Below, in pieces: positions 8,653-18,740 of a DNA stretch of 64,000 bases. The position numbers and the translations under genes are program-made. Under the pieces are notes generated by a model. It had not been told where the DNA came from. It saw only the letters and a program-made list of their open reading frames with translations, and did no database searches. Origin of the DNA: Tyto alba (taxonomy: Eukaryota; Chordata; Aves; Strigiformes; Tytonidae); NCBI RefSeq assembly GCF_018691265.1, contig NW_024881313.1, positions 1-64,000 on the forward strand, in the 5' to 3' direction. The first letter of the stretch is position 1, and every line of letters begins with the position of its first letter.

Positions 8653-10615
8653 CTAGTATCCATTATCAGTGAAGGGGTTAGTGTAGTCTGTGCGGGTCTC
8701 AGTCTCATCTCGGTTACTTACTTCTTGTAAGTACGAACCGGAAGTCCTCCTCATAGGATCGGAAGCCAAGTCAACTCTCCTGATCAGTCTGGGCGACTGA
8801 TTACTGGAGACTGGAGCAGCGTTTCTCCTGAAAGAACCTTGATTTTTATCCATTCTTCCTTCCAACTCTTGAACTCGCTCTCTTAGAAGGTAGGTAGGTT
8901 TCCTATCCCATTTCCTCATGTCTTCTCCATGGTCGTGCAGGTAATACCATAGATCTCTCCATGGTGTATACTGTCTCTCTTGAGTAGGGGACCGTTTGCT
9001 CCTGATAGCTGAGACTTTAGTCCGTGCAGGTGGAGAGTAAGACATATCCTCTTTGAGTTGGCGGGATAGTTCCTTTAGTTCCTTCACAGCTGCAATGATG
9101 GAGGGAGAGAGACTTTCATCATAGTTCCGGAGTCGACACACCAGTTCATCCACAGTTGGTCCATCTTCGTCTCGCCAGTCCATTACTGCTAATACATTGT
9201 CATGTGATGATGGCGCGCTCCGTACCAACTTCCGCCACATGGGCCGGGTGCATTGGACTTCATCTGGGACTGTGGGTAGCCACGCATCATCTGGGTCAAA
9301 ATAAACCATTTCCCGCATTGCTAATTCCCTTAAGTATTGGATGCCTCTCTCCATGGTTGTCCACTTGCTTGAATGACATACAAGATTTCATTGAAGGGAT
9401 ATCTGTCCCTTATGCCTGACAGAAGTCGCCTCCAAAGGCTGAGGGTCTGTGTCTTTCTTCCAATTGAATTGTCAATGCCCGCTTCCTTAACCAGGGATCC
9501 CAGATGCCTGGCCTCCTTCCCCTCTAATTCCACACTGTTGGCCCTGCTATCCCATCATTGGAGCAGCCAAGTAAGGAGATGCTCACCTGGATGGCAGCTG
9601 AAATCCTTCCGCATGTCTCGCAGCTCACTCAGGGATAGAGATCGGGTGATTACCACTGGCTCTGCCTCCTCCTTCTGTTCTTGTGACGGCCCTTGTTCAC
9701 CATCATCTTTTACAAAGCGTGGGGATTTTTTAGTGTATTTCTTCTTCTGTATGGGAGCAACTGACACCATTGTGGATTGGTTCTCTGGTTCACCCGCAGT
9801 ACCTGTTGTAGGGGTCGGATTAGCTGCAGTGTCTGTTTCCAGAGTTTGAGTGGCTGCAGTGCCTGGGGGGGTTGTAGGAGCAGCTGCAGTATCCGGTGGG
9901 GGTGTTGGAGCGGCTGCAGTGCTTGTTGTTTTGTTCTCTGATCCAGAGACCTCTTTTTTTAAGGGTACTGCATACTGGTGAGCTGAGCTCGGCAGGCATG
10001 GGCCAGTCCCCAGCATGTAGCCATGATCTGCGTCTCTCTTGAGTTACCAGGATGGCAGCATACCTTTTCTAAATATTTTACTAGCTTCTCAGGATCCTGC
10101 ACTTGTTCAGGGGTGAAGTTCCAAAACATCAGAGGTGCCCACTGTCCTAAGTACTTGCCCATGCTATCCCACACCCCCAGCCACTCATAACCCTCCAACC
10201 TGGGTGTGGATCTCCGAGTGATGTTCAGAAATGGTTGCTTAACCCTAAACACAACCCGAACAGCCTTCAGGAACATGACAGCTCCCAGCAGTGAGACAAC
10301 AACATTAGTGTGAATATCCCACGGATATTCAAATCTCCCAACATGCTCAAACACATTTGTAAATAGCCTGGAGAAGAAGGAAATGCAAGAAGATATCTCC
10401 CCTATGGTCTGGCTCTCCACGGAGAAAAGGGAGAGAGTGTAGTTGTTAACCCATTCCGCTAGATGACCTCCCACATGCACAGATGATGACCATGCTGAGT
10501 ACAAATACCAGACTAATCTCAGGACTGACAACCTTATCGTGCCATAAATCAGTATTACATAGTACAGCAAAGCAACAACCTGTATCCAACTCCCACGGGT
10601 GATAAGCAGCAGCAT
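8653..10615 (-). pseudogene. gag: gag polyprotein remnant
   Basis: Gag builds the virus core. The ATG is at 10615-10613. The N-terminal frame (10615-9959, 218 codons) has strong hydrophobic segments at residues ~11-39 and ~103-118, and no Gly at position 2 for myristoylation. A frameshift near 9955-9965 leads into an Ala/Pro/Thr-rich linker (frame 10016-9555) with imperfect repeats. Next comes a capsid-like region with SLSELRDMRKDF, ending at an in-frame TGA (9557-9555) but continuing in the same frame to 9330. After another frameshift near 9335-9375, the C-terminal frame runs 9354-8653. No CCHC zinc knuckle appears in any frame, unlike most orthoretroviral Gag but as in spuma/ERVL-like Gag. 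The terminal TAG (8655-8653) is in frame with pol. Assignment rests on position and the capsid-like block. Confidence 0.8.
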
Positions 10616-10777
10616 GGGGAATTATATGGCAAGTAAGGTGACGTATAACACAACTGTAAAAAGGAAGACCACAATTCCAGGAACCATTCGATCAACCTTA
10701 TAGCAGGATGAGCACTCGACATTTTAACAAATTCAGTAGAGCACACAAATCAACCTGTTGTTATCTCAATCCTGCGG
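10616..10777 (-). other. Provirus leader between primer site and gag
   Basis: About 160 bp of untranslated leader. This is where a packaging signal and splice donor would normally lie. No clear splice donor or conserved hairpin can be named by eye. Confidence 0.45.
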
Positions 10778-10795
10778 GCCCCATGTTGGGCACCA
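10778..10795 (-). other. Primer-binding site, tRNA-Lys(CUU)-like
   Basis: In element orientation the site starts TGGTGCCC, 7 bp inside the 5' LTR. It matches the complement of the tRNA-Lys(CUU) 3' end at 16 of 18 positions. Both mismatches are C-to-T/G-to-A changes at CpG, as expected from methylation decay after integration. The Lys primer is inferred from remembered tRNA sequence. Confidence 0.7.
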
Positions 10796-10802
10796 AAAAG
10801 GC

Positions 10803-11403
10803 TGTCATGGTTTGGGCCTGGTCAGCAACCAACCACCGCAGCTGGTCACCCTCCCTTCCCCTTCCCCTCCTGGGAATGGGGGAGGGGATTAGAGGGGTGA
10901 AGGGAGACTCGCAGGCTGAGATAAGAACAGTTTAATAATGGCAACAAAACGAGAACAATGACAATGATAGGGGGAAAACAAAAAGCAATATATAAACAGG
11001 CAATGTACAGTGTAATTGCTCACCACCCGCTGACCAATATCCAGCCCGTTCCCAGCCAGCGACCCCGAGATACCAAGATCCCAGAATCGCAATCCCGGAA
11101 GCGAGAGAGCTCCTTCCCAACCACCCCCCCTCTATATAGTGAGCATGACGTGCCATGATATGGAATATTTCATTGGCCAATTAGGGTCAGGTGCTGTGGC
11201 CGTGCTCCCTCCCTGCTTCCTGTGCCCTTGCGCATGGGCAGAACATGAGGAGTCGGAGAGTCCTTGAAGTCTCGGTAGTAGCTGAAAACATCAGTGTGCT
11301 ATCAGCATTCTTCTCATACCAAACCCAAAGCTAAATCCAAAACACAGCACTCATCTAGTCCCTGAAAATGAATATTAACTCTATTTCAGCCCAAACCAAG
11401 ACA
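10803..11403 (-). repeat. Provirus 5' LTR
   Basis: A 601-bp LTR with plus-strand ends TGTCATGG...CCAAGACA. It pairs with 4394-4993 at about 96% identity by eye. It keeps a canonical TATATA box at 11131-11140 and an ATTAAA polyadenylation signal (minus strand, 10936-10931), so transcription ran leftward. Confidence 0.92.
11131..11140 (-). promoter_or_regulatory. TATA box of the provirus 5' LTR
   Basis: ACTATATAGA in element orientation, followed by a G-rich stretch. It lies about 200 bp upstream of the ATTAAA signal, which sets the approximate U3/R boundary. The 3' LTR copy has lost the TATATA core. Confidence 0.55.
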
Positions 11404-11408
11404 ATATC

Positions 11409-14400
11409 ATAAGACGTATGGACAGTTCTCATAAGCAACTGACAGTATCTTTGGCCCTGTCCTGTCTATAAATGATTGCAATTCCAAAAAAAAGAAAGTC
11501 TCAACTGCAAAAAAAGAAAGACTCAATTTCCCCACTTTCTACATTCCAAATAAACAGCCACTACCATTTGGATTATTTTTATTCTTTGCTTGAGAACAAC
11601 AATGTAGTGATAAAAATAGAAAATCCACATTAGGACATAAACATTGATGTTATTTAGTAATAAAACCAGAACTCATTGGAACTCTATACAATATAGATAG
11701 CTGATGTCCCAAGAATACATTGTGAGACTCCTTGACCTCAGTCAGGGTTTTCCTGGTCTAGTTTGAAAGAGCAAACCTTCCTTTTTTCTTATTACTTATC
11801 TTTATTCCCATGAGCATCCAATTAAAATTGCTTGGATCAGGACTTTGGTTTGTTAGCAGTGCCACTGATGGAGAAACTTTAACTTGTAATTAGGCCTGAA
11901 ACACAGTGGTAGGGAACCACAAAAAGGGTGGGCATTGTACACCTCCTGAGAGCCTGTTGGGACCAGGAGTGTTGCAAAGTACTGTACATAGGTCCACAGA
12001 TGAAGCAAAAGAAAGCCCAGTGGTTCAGGCCGATGGATTAGAAAACTGTGTGGCTAATGATGAAAGGCCATTTTTTACAGTCAAATGACATAGACAGTAT
12101 GTGCTCCAGACGATGATTAGCACAACAGGAAGATGAGAGGAGAGCTGTGGCTGAAAGGTGATACTCTAGTCACCAGCCTTGCTACGGGAGGTGCTGTGAG
12201 CTTGTTTCTCCATCACCAGTCTTATTTGACTTAGGCAACACAGCTTTTTGTACTTTTAAAGAAAATACAAGTAACAATATGGTATCACAACGTCAGCTGC
12301 AATCATATGTGTTATCGGTAGTTTTCTCGGAACCACATGAAACAACAATCTCTTTCCTCACAACAGCTCTGCACTGCTTTCTTGTGTAGCAACAGCTTGA
12401 AGATGAGGAGTTGAGAGTGGTTTTATTTTCCTTCCCCTCCACGCAATTCTTTCATGACTTGCACAGCCTTATGTCTTGAAAAGTAGCTGCAAAGTTGGTC
12501 CATTCCCATGAACACTTCTGAAGGTAATGAGAGTGGAGGTGCCGCTGTGGGAAGCCCAGCCATCCCTGTACCTTCTGCAGGATTTAAAGGAGGTGTTGGA
12601 CCAGCGGTTACATAAGGGTCAGGGAGAGGAATGGTGATAGCCTTCCCCAGTTCTTTCATGACTTCTCCAAGACTTACAGGAACGAAGAGAGCAGGAGCAC
12701 CTACCAAGCAAGATGTGGGCCAGATCTATCTAGTGTTGGTCCAAGGTTGTCTCCAAATAGCAGAAACACCTTCCTGCCTCAGTTTCTCTGCTTCAGCATG
12801 GAGACAACTCAATTTCTTGTGACAGATAAACAAATATGTAACTCAGGCCAGTTGCCCTCCTTCAGCAGACTGTACATGGAGCCTTGCAGGTGTGGCAGCT
12901 CCAGATTCTGTTGACCAATGGCTGTCCCCAGAGGTGGGGCAGGCGGTGGGCGTCAGTGCTGCCAGTGTTGGCAGCCCATGGTTTCTGTAGGTGTGCAGCT
13001 GGTGCCAAGACTGCTGCAACAAATTCTTTTAATGGGAGGGCAGGAAAGGACATTTATGTAGTACAGTGGAAAAGAAACCACTCACTGCCCTCAGGGTTTC
13101 ATCTCCTCACAAATAAGATCTTTGTAGTGGCTTTGTAGTTCTGTGAGAACCCATAGAGTTCCATTTTCAGGAGAATATTAATGATTAACCATGAATAAGT
13201 AAAGGAGGCTAAGACCTCTGTGGTGTCTGTTGAGAGATAGCAGTATTTTGTCATATCTGACAAAAAACCCAAACCCACGGCCTGTGGATGCTTACTCCAA
13301 ACTTCTGCTTACCCACAAACAAGGCATGTGCCACATAGGCCTGCAAACTTACCCAGAAAATTGACTCCCCTGCCCAGTACCTGATCCTGGGGATTCTTAC
13401 CCCTAACCTCCCCTGTCACCCTGGCAGACCAAGGGGCAAGGACTCAGAAATTTGCCCAGTTTCCGTGAAACTGTGCAGTAAACTTTAGTAATCTTTCCAA
13501 GGTAGGAACTAGTATCCGTTCTTCCTCCTTCCTCCTCTGTCAGCACCAGCTACTTACAATGCGTATTGCCCTATAAAACACTTTCCATTTGAGACTGGTG
13601 CCCTCAGGTGCCCTTCTCCTTCCCCTCCTCCCAGATGAACACCTGTGAGAGGCAGATGGTACAGATAATCCAGAATATATTTCTTGAGTCCATGTAGAGA
13701 AGCTTCCAAGCTGCTGATTTTTTAGCACCATGCCTCGTGGCATCCATGGCTGGTGAGAGACGCAGATGCCGCCTGAAAATAGCTGACGAGGAAATTCTCC
13801 CAGTGTCTCCAGAGGTCTGGGGAAGGCAGCGGCTGGTGCTGTGGGGTTCACAGGTAGATGCCCCGCCAGCACCCCTGCTGGGAATGCCTTGTGAGCAGAG
13901 CTTCCTCGCTCACATCTTAATCAGTCCTTCCCCTGACTCCTCTTCTACGGGTTCCGTGGGCACTGCCTTGCCTTCTTGTAGTGGAAGGGGAGAGGCTGGT
14001 TTTGGCCAGACATGGCCCGGCAAAGGGAGGAAACATGTCTGCAAGGAGCTGGGAGCTGTCGTTTCTGCCTTCAGACTTCACCTCCGTGTACACGCAGAGG
14101 TTGCAGCCACAGATATCTCAGTTTATTTGTTTTTGTAAAAGATAAGCACCAGCACCCATTTGTGTCTGCCAGATGTATAATATGCACCCTCTTAACCGCT
14201 GAGCTTTGTCAGAGCGGTCACACGGGGAGGCCATGTAGGCATCCAGCCATGCAGGTGAGAGAGGGCTACCAGCACCACCCCACATCGCGCTGCGCCCTTC
14301 AACAGCCAGCACCAGCATCCCTCTGAGCTGTAGCGAAGGGATCCCAGGGACAAACCACCACCATCAGAGCCTCAGCATCTTCCTGACAAGAGAAGCTGTT

Positions 14401-17400
14401 TTCTAACAGGTGGTTGTGCCTGAGAAGTAGCCTTGTTAACCCATGAAGAAGTTAACTCTGGGGTAGGAGTCATGCCCAGTCACAGCCACAGCTGTCCCCC
14501 TGAAATTCAGATATTCATCAGGCCCTATCACAACTGAAGCTGGATTATTCCACAGCAGTTGTCAGGAAAACAAGTTGAGACCAGCTTCCCAGAACATAAG
14601 ACCAACAATAATAAATACCAAAGAGTCAACACACTGTGCTCTTCCTATTGTGTGGGGCTTCAGGGCAGCATAAATCCTTGCACCGCCTGGCTGGTTTTGA
14701 AAGGCATGTTCTTATGGTCCAGGGTCTGCCAGACACTTTCTGGACATGAAGGAAAGCACAGTCCTTGCCTGAAGGGACTGATAGTCAGTGGCAGACTAGC
14801 AGTGAGGAAAGGAACAAATAAGACAGTAGCAAAAGGCATGTGAGTGTTGGAAAGTGTGTGCTTTGCCCCAATATATTTTGAGGATCTGGAACATTAATTT
14901 TCTTTCCTCTATTTATTCTTTATTAGTTCTATAACCTTCAGATCTGTAATTCAGGGTATAACATCATCCATTTCAACTATTCAGTACTTCTATGCACATT
15001 TTGGATAAAAGTGCCTCTTGCTCCTTATCTCCTCTTCATCTTCCCCCCAAACCAGGATACTACACCCATCTCCTTAAAAACATGGTGGTACCTAACCCCA
15101 CTGGGATAAAATAGGCTTAACCAGATTTAGGTGCCTAAATACCTTTGAGAATCTGGGCTTTAATCAGCTCATTTAATGAGCTCCTATAGTCAAAATGCAC
15201 AAACAAGGTCTCAAAGCCAGTGCCTCTGAGTTCCAGTGCAGAACAGGCCCTCCAAATGCAGACACCAAGGCAAAGGGTCAGGGAAAGTCCCAAAAATCAG
15301 GGCTGAGGTGGAGACAGGGATCACTCTCCCCAGGCAGAAATACTGCGTCTGCATCAGGTGATGTAGTATCAAAAAAGAACCATGTAGTATTTGCAGCAGA
15401 CCTGCTTTCTACATTCCCTGTAAGACAGTCCCTCCTGCTCCCATTTTCTGAAGGAACCTGATTTCTTGCTGAAGGCCAGGTGATCCAGAAGCAAGCAGGC
15501 ACCATGGAGAATTTCGGCTATGCTAACACAGTTTTGGCAAAAATACTTCATCCCATTAAAGGGCACAAGTAACAAATCAACTAACTTCAGTCACAAGAAA
15601 CTTAGAATAGAGACACAAAGTAACTCTCAGCTGTGGCTGCTCTTGCTGCCTTGCCACAGAATGAAAAAGAAGCTCCCTCTAAAAACTAATAATGCTATTC
15701 TTATTATCAAAGATTTTGCATGCCAATCCCACATCACTACAGAATATAACTCTGTTAGGTAATGTATGAACAGAAAACAAAAATCAAAGAAGAAGAAAAA
15801 GGTGCCTTTTGGCTAGAGAAGTTTAAAAGAAGAATAGATGATGTCATAAGCAGCAAGGAGTATTGGTGTTGCAACAGCTCAACAATGAGTTTGGGCTGTG
15901 GTTTTGGGGAAAGTGACATAAGAAGAGATGTTTCAGGGAGAAATTTAGGAGAAAAACAATAAGATTGCTTTTTCAGTAATTTATGGGCAACCTGTGGATA
16001 AGAAAATTTAGATGATGAGGGCTAAACAGTGCTATGCTGTGAATTGTGGCAGTGCCAGCCCCAGGGCTCAGTGAGGACTCTGCTGCCCTGAGCAGATGGC
16101 AGCTATATACAAGGACACAGATACACATGGAAGCACCCAGCCTCTCTGGGAAGCCACTTGTCTGCTACCTTGTTCAAGAATTCTGACACAACCATACACA
16201 CATGATTTGTGCTTGGGTTCTGTGTTGGAATGCAAACAGGTGTTATAAAAATATGAGATAGTCCTCTATGCGTTTCACAGAGGATGTGGGCTTTGATCAT
16301 ATAAGAAAGGAAAATTTTTTATTATCCACAATATTTCATTGCCTCTGGACTGGATGATAGATCTCAGAAACCTTTATTAACAGTAGTGTAGGACTGGGAA
16401 ACTGTCAGTCCATGCCTTAAAAGTCCTGGACCATGATGACAATTTTCACTGTGAGGTTAGTTAGGAAAAGCCATTGCTTGGTATTATTACATAGAAGGGG
16501 CCACTGATACTAAATTATGTGTGTGAGTTTGGAAAACAAAGAGCCGGATTAACTATGTCTAGTGAAGGAGCTGATTTCCACAATAATCAATAAAGACAGT
16601 AAACATGGAGGACCTAGATGACGGTAATAGTTAGCAATGGTCAGTCAAACTCATGGATTAATTTTCCCAGCGCTATGTGCTGAAGATGTGAATGGAGGTA
16701 AAACGTCAGGTCCACAGACGGCAAGGTGGTTTGGTGCTTATCCATGCTCCTCAGACAGGTCTGGACTATAGAAACTGGATAAGGACTGCAGCATTATGTG
16801 ATGTAAGAGAGAGTCCTTCTAACCACAGTATGACCCTTCAGCATTGCCTGCTGCATCTGAACACACACTCACTATGGAGCACATTTCACCTGTTTTGGTC
16901 ATCTCATAGCAATGAGCCTTGATATTATAGCAGTATCTGCAGTATAGATTGGAAAGAGGCAGAGGGAATTGAAGAAAAACTGCTCTACTAATGGTAGCTC
17001 TCAGACAAGCTGCCATTTCTGTTTTATCCAAGTAGCAGTCCCTAGGCCTAGGGCTATACTGGGTTTTGGCAGCAGGCCTCTTTCAAGGCAGCTGTTTCAG
17101 AAATCCTTGCAGATTTCTTAGATTGCTCTCCATTCAAGTCAGCACAGCAGTACCCACTCCAGCTCTTCTCTTGTTCAAAATGATACAAAGATGCTCAGAC
17201 CAGCAGAGATCAAAAAGGGTAACTGGCAGTGAGCACATTTTCCTGAGCTCTTGTGGAAGCACCACTACACCTGACAGTACTCCAAGCTACCACTCTCTGT
17301 CAAGGACCTGTTCATTTCCAGCCTTCTAGCTCAGTCCTCAACCCCCCTGATGCAGCAGCTTTGACAAGAGCCACTTATTCCTTAGGATTCAGCCAAATCC

Positions 17401-18169
17401 TGCTAGATGGCCCCATCCCCTGCTTGCCAGGGAGGCCCAATTTCTCAAGTTATAAAGGTACCTGAAGATCAGTTAGGCACTTCCACAAATTCTGCTAAGT
17501 TTTAGTGCAGGAGCAACACTGAACTCTTGATGAAATCAAGAAGAGCTAAGGACTTAACCTGAAGAGATATTTTTAGAGTAGAGATATCTTAAAAATATGT
17601 CTTGTCTGCATTTTCAGGAAACTAACTGCCTCTCAAGGTCTGCCTCCATGGTTTCTTTATCACTCCAGCAGTGCTCAGGATGTTAGGTAAGTGTTGCAGC
17701 ATTTCCAGTGAAAAGAAAACATTTGTGCAAATCATAATCAGGCCTGAGGAATCAAATTCTCCCTCCAGGTACATCAGTGTGACCCTGGCTCCAGGGGGAC
17801 ACCGCTCCAAGCATAAAATGGGGAGTTCTCTGACTTGTCAGGGTCAGGTTGGATTAGAAATTCAACTCAAGCCCCACACAGCTGCATTGTGATCGACAGA
17901 GGAATCCCTGCATACGTGTTCAGCTTTTAGGTTAGCTTTTATTGTTACTAATTTCCTTTTATAATCTCCATTTTGTGTTTATCAACATAGCACCAGATTC
18001 TCAGCTGATGTAAATCAGCAGTGATCCATTGCTCTTATGTGAGAGGCATTATTTTACAGAAGTTAAGGGGATGGCCCCTAGATATGAATTTCACTTTGCT
18101 CCTCTCTCTTAACAGGAATAATCTCTTTTAGAATTTGAGACAAAATAAAATTCACTGCTTCAATATCTT
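11409..18169. other. Intergenic DNA, no gene recognised
   Basis: A 6.8-kb stretch without a credible exon. It contains a short duplicated A-rich motif (~11485-11525) and a GC-richer block at about 12420-14340, whose 90-130-codon open frames look compositional. No LTR, CR1 or simple repeat longer than about 20 bp was noticed in the rest. Confidence 0.45.
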
Positions 18170-18740
18170 AGTTCTGTAATTCCCTCCTGGCCTCCACTCT
18201 CCCTGCTGCCAATGGAAATGAAGATTAGAGAGCACCTGGCAGGATCAGGCCCTCTGGAGGCTCAGTGGCTGTGCCAGCCCTCTAATTCTGGAGTAATGAT
18301 AATCAGGCTTGCACCAAGTGTTGACACAAATTTATTAATGCAAGGTGCGGCTGGCTCTGCACTCTGCTAAGACAAACACTTGCAGAACAATGTGCACAGA
18401 GGAGGTTGGAAACCACCCAGCCATGTGTCAGCAGCAGCTGAAAGGGGAGGAAATTGCTCACTGTCCTGCGTGAGGAGGCAGAGTGCTGAAAATTGGGCTG
18501 GAGAAGCAAGTATCTAATTTTCTTGGGTTCAGTTTTCCTTTTGGAAAACCTTTCCTGTTTCATCAGAAAGTCCCTGACCTCGCCACGGCCCCAGCAGCTC
18601 GTGACACAAGATCAAGATGACACAGTGGGAGCCAGGATTTGTGCCAGGGCTAGAAGTGATTTAATGATATTCCTAGAGAGCAGGGGGAGGCAGGCCCTGG
18701 TCCATGAGCTGGAGGTTATTTGTGCAGAGTCATATATTTA
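18170..18740. other. Moderately GC-rich block, possible conserved non-coding DNA
   Basis: The block stands out from AT-rich neighbours and carries no stable open frame. It includes homeodomain-like TAAT cores (~18295 and ~18660) and a TATATTTAAAG string (~18733). This is a weak, inference-only suggestion of a regulatory element. Confidence 0.2.

Larger units (their letters stand above)
4394..11403 (-). mobile_element. Complete env-less ERVL-like provirus, inactive
   Basis: A 7010-bp provirus on the minus strand: 5' LTR (right), Lys-type primer-binding site, gag, protease, reverse transcriptase, RNase H, integrase, polypurine tract, 3' LTR (left). The 5-bp target duplication and lack of an env frame fit class III/ERVL-like elements. 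The Lys-type primer site is commoner in ERVK-type viruses, so class is best settled by RT phylogeny. Coding sequence carries at least eight in-frame stops and at least eight frameshifts, so no Gag-Pol can be made. By my count the two LTRs differ at 23 of about 600 positions plus one 1-bp indel (~3.8%), placing integration roughly in the order of ten million years ago at typical avian rates. Confidence 0.9.

Noticed and set aside
9954..9961. A7 run at the gag frame change as a programmed -1 frameshift site
   Set aside because: The zero frame meets TAA (9961-9959) before the slippery run can be decoded, and the site is within gag rather than at a gag-pol boundary. A simple indel is the better explanation.
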